A stretch of DNA of 64,000 nt from contig JBCCOS010000016.1 in the NCBI GenBank assembly GCA_039025235.1, positions 15,640 through 79,639 of the forward strand, given 5' to 3'. This DNA comes from MED-G105 sp039025235 (lineage in GTDB: Bacteria; Pseudomonadota; Alphaproteobacteria; Caulobacterales; Parvularculaceae). The position numbers and the translations under genes were made by a program. The notes beneath the pieces were generated by a model. The model saw nothing but the letters and a program-made list of their open reading frames with translations, did not search any database and was not told where the DNA came from. This document shows, in pieces, positions 53,632 through 61,216 of the stretch; the first letter of the stretch is position 1; each line of letters begins with the position of its first letter.

Positions 53632-54531
53632 TTAGCGCACATGTTTTGCACTACTTTTCTTTGCGCTTTCATCCATGTGTTCGTCAATGTTTTCGCGAAT
53701 AGAGGCAAATTCGTAAAGCTTCTCTGGGTTATCCACCAGTATTCGTTTTCTCGTTTCAGCATCCGGAACCCATTGTTCCAACAACTTCATAAGGTCCATG
53801 TCATTCGGAGGTGGCATAAAGCCTGGATGCGGAAAGTTTGTTGCCCATACGAGTCTATCTGGGCGGTGAGCGGCGAGTGCTTTTGCTAAAACCGAAACGT
53901 CATCATAATGGGGTGGGCCCAGTTTTGATGTCTCATATGGCGCTGACATCTTGACCCAAACATTATCCGTATCCAGAAGTTTCAACAGCGTTTGAAACGA
54001 CGGGTCTTCAGGTTTTACGGGATCAAGAAACTTTCCATTGTGGTCTATGACAACTGGGCATGGCAGCGACTGAATTTTTTCCGATAGGTCAGGCAGATTA
54101 CGCCCATCAATTTGTAATTGCAGATGCCAGCCAAATGGTTCAATAGAGCGGGCGATTTTTGGTAATTCGCTCCAAGCATATACGGGGTTTTCGAGCATAA
54201 AAGCCCTGATTCCTCGAATATTTTTTCTATGAAGGTGATTGAGGTTTTCGTCCGTTACCTCATCAGTTGGTATAATCACGATGCCCCTTACATCGTCATC
54301 ATTAAATGCAGCCATAGCTTTGAGCATTGCTGAATTATCGAACCCAAACAGCATGGATTGGACGGCGACAAACCGAGACAGGTTGAGTTTCTTCATGACG
54401 AGGCGATAGTCGTCAATCCAAGCGCTTTGCGATTGACGCTGCAATTCTGGCGCGTTGAAGGGATCATTTGCCGGATAAAAATGCATATGACAGTCGCAAG
54501 CGCCGTCGGGTATCGTGGCGTTCGCTGTCAA
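53632..54531 (-). CDS. COG3618-type amidohydrolase, lactonase / lactone isomerase-like
   Basis: The 299-residue metal-dependent hydrolase (amidohydrolase 2 family) opens with DGACDCHMHFYP (HxH metal motif), has VIDHNGKF in the middle and ends with the WATNFPHPG block. That block normally carries aspartate (TDWPH) and here has asparagine. The family includes fucono-/rhamnono-lactonases, 2-pyrone-4,6-dicarboxylate hydrolase and galactarolactone isomerase. The start is TTG directly after a strong GGAGG. It is the first gene of the operon, 17 bases before the SDR gene. Confidence 0.82.
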   Translation of the reverse strand: MTANATIPDGACDCHMHFYPANDPFNAPELQRQSQSAWIDDYRLVMKKLNLSRFVAVQSMLFGFDNSAMLKAMAAFNDDDVRGIVIIPTDEVTDENLNHLHRKNIRGIRAFMLENPVYAWSELPKIARSIEPFGWHLQLQIDGRNLPDLSEKIQSLPCPVVIDHNGKFLDPVKPEDPSFQTLLKLLDTDNVWVKMSAPYETSKLGPPHYDDVSVLAKALAAHRPDRLVWATNFPHPGFMPPPNDMDLMKLLEQWVPDAETRKRILVDNPEKLYEFASIRENIDEHMDESAKKSSAKHVR

Positions 54532-55321
54532 TCATGCCTCCGAAATTGGTTTGGCGCAGAATACAATATGATCTCTACGGCTACTATGTCTCGTGTTCCG
54601 GCGATATCGCGTTTGCCCGTGCGCTCTTGTTTCTGGCCCAAATGTGATGGCATTCACCCGTGATCAAAGAGCGCCCTTCTTGCGTGCCCTTCGGTTGCTT
54701 TGACCATAGCAGACTCGTTGACCCCTGAAGTCGAAACCACCTCAACCCTTTTTGTGACCTTGCTGGCTAAAAAATATAATTCAACAACTGAATCCGAGTG
54801 GTTGTGAAACCTTTTCGATCAGGGGTAATGGCACGTTTTAAGCCGATACAATTGTTGTAGGCCTGATAAACTATTTCATTGTGGTTATCCATCAATCGTC
54901 GAAAGCTGCCAATCGATACCAAAGAACAGGACTGGTTAAATATCTCCAGTCTCGACCAATTGCAAAGTCAATTGGGCGTAGAATGAGCCAATGACTGAAT
55001 GCCAAGCCCAGAAACAGCGGCATCCGAGAAATGGCGGTATCAGAGTCGGCCTGTTATTATGCAACAGCGTGAATTGATCATGGGCTGATACTTGATCATA
55101 GAAGCAAAGATCCACAAACAAGATGGGTGGATTGCGATTGAGTGTTCAGTGGCTGAGCGGGCTCGGTATATGCTTTGACTTGCTTAAACCTATAGAGTTA
55201 TCAAGACTGTGAAACTTTAATTGAAGATATAGAGGCCACCGCAATGAGGGCCAGGTCCCTATTGATGTTCGCCAGTTTCCGGCAAGCCTGGTCACCAATC
55301 CGGATGATTTGAAAGAGAAGA
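54532..55321. other. long intergenic region between divergent genes
   Basis: About 790 bases with only small, unconvincing frames. A perfect inverted repeat CCAATTG-N6-CAATTGG lies at 54956-54975. The region must hold the promoter of the minus-strand operon near 54540-54650 and that of the plus-strand hydrolase near 55200-55300. It may include decayed coding DNA, but I could not identify any. Confidence 0.4.
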
Positions 55322-56542
55322 ATGACGCAATCTAATCAAGAAAAATACAGTCATAAACCCAACGAAATTAGACAGTTTCATGACCCTCTGCGGTTTGAGC
55401 TTTTCTCCTCCGACCCTGTGCAAATGCGACACAAATTCTTGCATTTTACGGAGTTTCGTCCGCACGCGGTGGTGCTTAGTGCGCCAGTCCCGATACCGTT
55501 CGATGTGGCTTCAGATGAAAGGCGAGCGGCGATTGCCAACCACGAAATCGAATGGCGCTCGACCAATCGATCTTTACAAGACGTCGTTTACGCCCCTGAG
55601 CATCCTGTGGATGGCGTGATTATCATTCGTAAGGGAGAAATCGTCTTCGAAGCCTATCCACATATGTCAGAGTGGGACCGGCACATCGCGATGTCCGTCT
55701 CAAAACCAATGACTGGCGCATGTATTGCGGTACTGGAAGCGCAAAACCTCATCGATGTGGCGGATCCTGTTGAGAAATATATTCCAGATCTATGTGATAC
55801 GCATTGGCAGGGTACGTCGATCCAAGACCTTCTCGATATGGCGTCTGGTATTGATGCGCTTGAGGAATCGCCAGGGGCCATGACCGATCCCAACCACCCC
55901 TCGACGATTTATGAATCATCGCTTGGAAACGTTGGCGAGTATTCTAAAGCGCCGTCGATTTACGAAGTTGTAAAGTCACTCGACCGTTGCGCGCCCGCCG
56001 GAAGCATTTACCAATATAATTCCGCTAATACGTTCGTTTTAGGGTGGATCGTCGAGCAAGTAACCAACGTTCCGTATAACCGATTTTTTTCCCAGGAAAT
56101 ATGGTCGCGAATTGGAACTGAAAAGGATGCATTTATTCAAGTCTCACCACATGGCGCTCAGGCTAATGAAGGTGGTGTGAGTTGTATACTGAGAGACTTA
56201 GCTCGTTTTGGCCAACTTTATACGTCGAGTGGTCGCACGATGTTCGGTGATATTTTGCCCAAAGATCACATCAACGCCATTCAAACCGGCGGACGGACGG
56301 ATATCTATCGGCTGGGCGAGAAAAATGATTCCGATGACGCTCCAATATTTAATTCAAGGCAATGGGACAAAGTTTGGGAAAATGGTGACTTCTTTAAACT
56401 TGGGTGGGGCGGGCAGGGCCTCTATGTCTCTCCCTCTAAAGACGTCGTCATCGCTTTTTTTGGAACACTAGACGAAAATCGCCAAAAAAATGATTTGCCG
56501 GATATTGCTCGGAAGTTGACGCTATCTGGAGCGCTTGATTAG
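55322..56542 (+). CDS. beta-lactamase-fold serine hydrolase (NylB/EstB-like), cytoplasmic
   Basis: The 406-residue protein has no signal peptide. The nucleophile motif is S125-V-S-K128 (IAMSVSKPMTG); the tyrosine motif region is YQYNSANTFVLGWIVEQ, as in 6-aminohexanoate-oligomer hydrolase-like proteins; and a C-terminal GGQGLYVSPSKDVVIAFFG replaces the KTG motif. Such enzymes hydrolyse amides or esters. It lies between the sugar-acid-type operon (divergent) and a LysR regulator (172 bases downstream). Confidence 0.87.
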   Translation: MTQSNQEKYSHKPNEIRQFHDPLRFELFSSDPVQMRHKFLHFTEFRPHAVVLSAPVPIPFDVASDERRAAIANHEIEWRSTNRSLQDVVYAPEHPVDGVIIIRKGEIVFEAYPHMSEWDRHIAMSVSKPMTGACIAVLEAQNLIDVADPVEKYIPDLCDTHWQGTSIQDLLDMASGIDALEESPGAMTDPNHPSTIYESSLGNVGEYSKAPSIYEVVKSLDRCAPAGSIYQYNSANTFVLGWIVEQVTNVPYNRFFSQEIWSRIGTEKDAFIQVSPHGAQANEGGVSCILRDLARFGQLYTSSGRTMFGDILPKDHINAIQTGGRTDIYRLGEKNDSDDAPIFNSRQWDKVWENGDFFKLGWGGQGLYVSPSKDVVIAFFGTLDENRQKNDLPDIARKLTLSGALD

Positions 56543-56720
56543 AGACGCTATGATTGCGGCGTTTCGTTTCACCATCATCTCTTCAGATGTAATGTGCGAT
56601 GATTTCCCGCTCGAAAAAGTCTCTGAGTTGAGTGGTCTTTTTTTGAAATCCCGAAATGCGCTGATGGAGCATCTCTTTACTTTACACGGTTAGCTACGAT
56701 TTGAGCAAAAATACTTGAAT

Positions 56721-57668
56721 ATGAATAATGACCTCACGGACGATGTAGCGAAGCGCCGTCTTCGTTTTGATATCAAGCACCTGAAGTATTTTGCTACGGT
56801 CGCTGAAGAAGGGAGCTTCAGAAAAGCAGCGGAACGCTTGAATATTTCTCAACCCCCGCTTGGACGGCAAATTCAAAAGTTAGAACACGGAGTAGGGGCG
56901 GCTCTCTTTGAGAGAACACGCAATGGTGTTGTTCTAACCGCTGCCGGAACAGAGCTGTTGGTGCATGCTCGTAGAATTTTAGAAAATTGTTATCATGCAG
57001 CGGAACAGGTCTCGTTGGTCAATAGTGGGCTCGTTGGTTCACTGGTGTGCTGTTTTGCCGATGAGTTTAGCTATGGTGATCTTGCGCTTTGCCTGGCGGA
57101 TTTTCACAGTCAATATCCAAAGATCGATTTGCAAATACACATGGATCAGTCAACGGATATTGTGACCAAAGTAGAAGCTGGTAGCTGTGATGTCGGCTTT
57201 GTCTTTTTTCCCTTGTCAGCCACGGCAACGGGTATTGAAACAGAAGTTCTTGCTCCCATGCCGCTCGTTGTGGCAGTGAATGCAAACCATCCGCTCGCGG
57301 ATCGCCAGGCCGCGACGATCTCAGATTTTCGTGATGAAACATTTATTTGCGGAACGGTGACTTCTCTCACGCCATTCATGCTTCAAGTCATGTCGCTTTT
57401 TAAGAAGGCCAAAGTTGCGCCACGCTTTTTAAAAAATGTAAAACCCCTTGAGTTCCGTTTAGATCTTGTAGCCGCTGGCGTCGGGGTTGTGATCACAACG
57501 ATGCAAACGCGCCGTCCACAAAATCCCGATATTCGATACATTAACCTGGTTGACGAAGGCGCCGTGGTCACAGGTGGGTTGATTTGGTCGCGTGGCGCGC
57601 AGCAGCGCGACAGCGTTCGGCTTTTCCTTGAGTTAGCCCGCTCTAGAATCCTGCCAGACCAAAACTAA
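56721..57668 (+). CDS. LysR family transcriptional regulator
   Basis: This is 315 residues from the ATG at 56721 (an in-frame TTG lies six bases upstream). The N-terminal winged helix-turn-helix is FATVAEEGSFRKAAERLNISQPPLGRQIQKLE; the rest is a periplasmic-binding-protein-like effector domain. It follows the beta-lactamase-fold gene in the same direction and may control it, the divergent sugar-acid-type operon, or both. No T-N11-A palindrome was assigned. Confidence 0.92.
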   Translation: MNNDLTDDVAKRRLRFDIKHLKYFATVAEEGSFRKAAERLNISQPPLGRQIQKLEHGVGAALFERTRNGVVLTAAGTELLVHARRILENCYHAAEQVSLVNSGLVGSLVCCFADEFSYGDLALCLADFHSQYPKIDLQIHMDQSTDIVTKVEAGSCDVGFVFFPLSATATGIETEVLAPMPLVVAVNANHPLADRQAATISDFRDETFICGTVTSLTPFMLQVMSLFKKAKVAPRFLKNVKPLEFRLDLVAAGVGVVITTMQTRRPQNPDIRYINLVDEGAVVTGGLIWSRGAQQRDSVRLFLELARSRILPDQN

Positions 57669-57727
57669 TGAGCCATGTCATTTAGCGAGCGAATTCTGCA
57701 AAGGAAACGGAATGCGTTTTCTTTAGA

Positions 57728-57772
57728 GCGCCGAGCAAAAAGTGTGCAACGGTTTTTGCGTTAAACGGCGCG
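57728..57772. repeat. nested hairpin related to repeat copy 3
   Basis: GCGCCG ... CGGCGC encloses GCAAAAA ... TTTTTGC. The inner part matches the loop region of the hairpin at 37932. It lies between the LysR gene and the unknown gene at 57942. Confidence 0.55.
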
Positions 57773-57941
57773 ATCTCAATAACCTATAGCGGAATGCAAT
57801 AGTGCAGAATGATGGCATTCTGCTACCGGCTGAGAGTGCGAAGACGTGTTATGCAAAAAGAATTTCACCGTGATACGAAAGAAGTAATTGCGCCATCAAG
57901 CAGGTATGCGAGGAGGGGGTTTTGCAACATTGGTGGATTGA

Positions 57942-58559
57942 ATGCCTGAAAAAACTATAGAATTCGAAGGTGCGGTCGAGTGGATCGGCGAAAACCCCTG
58001 TATAACGCTCAAAACTGACCCCGATGGTCCGCTAACGACGATCGGACATTTTTTTCGCGTTATAACTTCACCTAAAGGTGCCGGTATTGTTGCGATTGTT
58101 ATGCAAAAACCAATCGCTGATGGTTCAGATGATAGCGAAAGCAATATTTGTGTGACCGATAATCGCGAACTTGCTGATTATATTATCGCGAACTACGCGG
58201 CGCAGTTCGGATCATTCAACGGCACGGACGTCACGAAGCGTTTAACGTTTAAAGAGATGACCGGTGCCCACGTGCGTAATGATTGGCCACGTGAATATAC
58301 AGAGGTTGTTGAAGCCGACGGTACAAAGGTTGAATTCATTTGGACCGATATCGAGGATCCGATTGTCGCTGGTTATCCCGCTGCCGACTCCGGGATCCCT
58401 GGTCAAACAATGGTCTCGACAGTTGTGCCTAGTGCTGGTGGTGCTGTGGTTGTGAACGGTAAAGAATGTGCCGGCGAGCTATTTGAAAAAGAAACACTGG
58501 GGCGCAAACACAAATCATCAACGTTAGCCTTTGCTGAAACTTGGATACGCGAAAAATAA
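57942..58559 (+). CDS. conserved-looking protein of unknown function
   Basis: The 205-residue soluble protein has no signal peptide or membrane helix. Its composition is mixed alpha/beta, with motifs such as ITLKTDPDGPLTTIGHFFRV, IWTDIEDPIVAGYPA and a glycine-rich VVPSAGGAVVVNGKECAGE. I do not recognise a family. The coherent length, balanced composition and a modest ribosome site (ggtgga) support a real gene. It lies 273 bases after the LysR gene in the same direction and is followed by two repeat units. Confidence 0.7.
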   Translation: MPEKTIEFEGAVEWIGENPCITLKTDPDGPLTTIGHFFRVITSPKGAGIVAIVMQKPIADGSDDSESNICVTDNRELADYIIANYAAQFGSFNGTDVTKRLTFKEMTGAHVRNDWPREYTEVVEADGTKVEFIWTDIEDPIVAGYPAADSGIPGQTMVSTVVPSAGGAVVVNGKECAGELFEKETLGRKHKSSTLAFAETWIREK

Positions 58560-58568
58560 GCACTATTT

Positions 58569-58688
58569 CTAGAGCATCGGGTGATTAGACGGAGTCATAT
58601 CGGTGCTCTAGAGGCTTCGCGGTTGAGTGTGTTCGGATAATGGTTTCTATCCATCAACTACGCGGAAGAAGCGCGAAAAAATAAAGAC
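58569..58688. repeat. palindromic intergenic repeat unit (copy 7a)
   Basis: Hairpin 58569-58611 (CTAGAGCA ... TGCTCTAG) followed by a tail with gttgag.. and ccatcaac and aataaagactt. It abuts copy 7b, giving a tandem of two repeat units in a single convergent gap. Confidence 0.72.
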
Positions 58689-58796
58689 TTAAAGCATTTC
58701 CAAGCCAAGTGTGTGCGGTTGGCGTTAAGGAAATGCGTAAAATCAAGAACTTAAAGCGCCGTTCTGATTTCAATTGAAACGAAGGCGCTTTAAAGC
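58689..58796 (-). repeat. palindromic intergenic repeat, copy 7b (inverted)
   Basis: This is the reverse complement of copy 1 with high identity: the tail gcatttcc, gtgtgtgcggtt and aaggaaatgcgtaaaatcaa comes first and the hairpin TTAAAGCGCC ... GGCGCTTTAA (58751-58792) last. Confidence 0.83.
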
Positions 58797-58840
58797 CGCG
58801 TTCAGCATAACAGGGCGCATTTGTAATGCGTCCCTACGAA

Positions 58841-60736
58841 CTAATTTTTTGCTGGAGCAAGTCGAACGAATTTGACATTTCTGACTGACGGTGTGTGCAA
58901 GGTAAAGCTGTTGAGTGCGCCGCCTGTGCTTTGGTCAAATTGGACGGACCAGAATTTTCCTTCTTTCAAGGAGCCAGCGATCCACTGATTTCCCGCGATA
59001 TGGATCAGCGGTCTTTTTCCTACAGCAGACCGGTCCCCATTCCACAGCACTAACGTTCCATCGCTCTCTTTGATAATTTCAAATTTACTTCCCCAAGGTT
59101 CGTTGTAGAAAAGACCAACGATAGCGCGCTTTGTTGCATCGTCTGCGGATTGTTGATCAACCCTTTTAAAGTCTACTTTGTTTTCGTGTCCCCAGCCCTT
59201 GATCGTCACGGTATCTTGTTCAAACCGCGCTTCTAGGCGCGACGCACTGGCGGAACCTGAATAGGCCGTCAGTACAGGGTTTTTATAATCTTGTGCATGA
59301 AGGGCGAAGCTTTTCCCATCCAATGAATGAAGGATAACACCGTCATTCGAACGACGTGACGCGAATACATGCCCACCGGTTTCGCTAAGAAATATGCCCT
59401 CGAGGTCAGCCAAAACGGCCTTCTGCGATTTGCGTATCTCGTGTTTGGTTGGAAAGCCTGGAAGGGGTCTGTCAGCTTCCAGATCATTGGCTGGTTCGAT
59501 ATTCAAAATCGACATAGCGGCGTCAAGGGCTGTGCCTAGTGCGCCGAGCGGGGAATATCGGCCAACCTCATTCGTCATCACAATAGCAATAATATCCAGC
59601 TCGGGTACCCAAATATACTGATTGCCCACATAGCCGCCATGACCAAACGCGTCGTATCCACGGTGTTTCATTTTGTAGATTCCGAAACGGTAATTTGAAT
59701 CGGTTTGGTTTTTCAATTGAGCCGCATCGATCATCAGCTCAAACATCGATTTCTCGCCGTTCACTCCGTAGGCCGAGTGTTTTACCCAATCCATGAAGTC
59801 GTCCGGCGTTGTATACATGATGCCATTTGCATGGAGGAAGGTGTATGGCATTTCTGTTTCGATGTTGGGTATGTCTTGCCCTTCCGCTGAGATGTAGGCT
59901 GTCGCTGCTTCATCTCCCAGTGCCCAAAAATGGTTCCAACGATAAGCGCCTGTGGCCTTAAGACTCCAAGGTCCTGTGACATATTTCTTCAGTGCGTCCG
60001 TAAAATGCAGGCCCGTTACGGTTTCAATGAGGTGATCGATGACGCTATAGGTGACGTTTTCATAATGCGCTTTTGCCCGACCAGGTGTAAAAATAGGTTT
60101 CGGCTGACTATAGATAAAATTGAGTATCTCCTCTTTAGTCATTCCTGGGCCGCCATACCCTCCAAGGCCGTTACCCGAAACATGTTGGCTTTCGCTATCG
60201 TCGTTAAGGCCCGAACGCATTGCCAAGAGGTGCCACACGAGTACCGGTGTATCGTAGGCAGGAAATTCAGGGATATATCGCCGTACAGGGGCATCTAAAT
60301 CGATTAGTCCATCTTCGGCGAGGTGAAGGACGATTTGTGCCGCGTAGGACTTTGCAACAGATGCGGTCCAGAACTGAGTATCTGTTTGCCAAGGAATGTC
60401 CCATTCCCGATTAGCAGCGCCATATGTTCCCGAAAAGACGCGTTCCCCTCCATGCATTAAAATCAACGCACCGCCGGTGGAGTGTGGTTTTGTCGTTGGC
60501 TCAAAAAAAGCATCGACAGCCTTTTTCATTGGCTCCCAGCCTTTTGCGACCGAACCGGCATACGCATTCTGCGAAACGACGAGTAAAATCAGCGAAAGAA
60601 TTGCGGTCCAGCCGCCAGTTGTTACGACGCCAGTCATTGTTTTGTGTTGGGGGCTCTGAATTCTCGACGTCTGCGATGGTTCGAATGTCATGATTGTGAT
60701 GCCTGTACAAAAAGAAAACATAGGTACGAAAAACAC
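58841..60736 (-). CDS. exported beta-lactamase-fold serine hydrolase
   Basis: This is 631 residues in the longest frame; the true start may be the ATG at residue 16 or 34, since the signal segment (TAILSLILLVVSQNAYA) lies at about residues 44-60. The hydrolase domain covers about 70-420 with S126-V-A-K129, YENVTYSV (YxN) and FGHGGYVGN (third motif). The C-terminal 200 residues look like a beta-rich domain found in similar secreted peptidase-like proteins. It would act on peptide or ester substrates in the periplasm. It is divergent from the lipoprotein CocE-type gene across 480 bases. Confidence 0.87.
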   Translation of the reverse strand: MFFVPMFSFCTGITIMTFEPSQTSRIQSPQHKTMTGVVTTGGWTAILSLILLVVSQNAYAGSVAKGWEPMKKAVDAFFEPTTKPHSTGGALILMHGGERVFSGTYGAANREWDIPWQTDTQFWTASVAKSYAAQIVLHLAEDGLIDLDAPVRRYIPEFPAYDTPVLVWHLLAMRSGLNDDSESQHVSGNGLGGYGGPGMTKEEILNFIYSQPKPIFTPGRAKAHYENVTYSVIDHLIETVTGLHFTDALKKYVTGPWSLKATGAYRWNHFWALGDEAATAYISAEGQDIPNIETEMPYTFLHANGIMYTTPDDFMDWVKHSAYGVNGEKSMFELMIDAAQLKNQTDSNYRFGIYKMKHRGYDAFGHGGYVGNQYIWVPELDIIAIVMTNEVGRYSPLGALGTALDAAMSILNIEPANDLEADRPLPGFPTKHEIRKSQKAVLADLEGIFLSETGGHVFASRRSNDGVILHSLDGKSFALHAQDYKNPVLTAYSGSASASRLEARFEQDTVTIKGWGHENKVDFKRVDQQSADDATKRAIVGLFYNEPWGSKFEIIKESDGTLVLWNGDRSAVGKRPLIHIAGNQWIAGSLKEGKFWSVQFDQSTGGALNSFTLHTPSVRNVKFVRLAPAKN

Positions 60737-61216
60737 TATTAAGCGACCGCAATAGCCTTACAAGGTTTGGCAAGGCTAGCAATAATTGGTCATTCATTGG
60801 CAAAGCGTGACGATCGATGTCAAAGCGTAGTTCCGATCTGAGAGCCATAGCGGTTGAAGCGGTTCAAGTTAAATCTCTCAAAGGCGCCGCACAAGTCGAC
60901 CAGCATTCAAATTCGCGACTCTGAAAACGCTAAGACGATGCACTCCAATGGTCCAAACAATAGTTCAGCACGAGTGACCGACTACACCTAGGCAATAAGC
61001 ACACGAAACATCGGTATAAAAATTATCATAATAAAGACTAAATATATCATACTTTACTCATATCGACTTATATCGCTAAAGTATTCGACTGTCACGCGTT
61101 TATTGCCTCTGTACTAGAAGTTGGTATAAGTACCGAGAGACGGTGGATCTTGGATTAATTGGACGTTTTGCTGCCATCAGGGCAGAGGCTAACGTAGGGT
61201 TTGGAGCGAAATTACA
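60737..61216. other. divergent intergenic region, AT-rich
   Basis: About 480 bases; a strongly AT-rich stretch at about 61014-61085 with a near-direct repeat (atatcgact/tatatcg) probably marks the promoters. No gene recognised. Confidence 0.4.

Noticed and set aside
54936..55121. 61-codon minus-strand frame in the 790-base gap, considered as a transposase remnant
   Set aside because: No transposase motif, terminal inverted repeat or target duplication could be seen.
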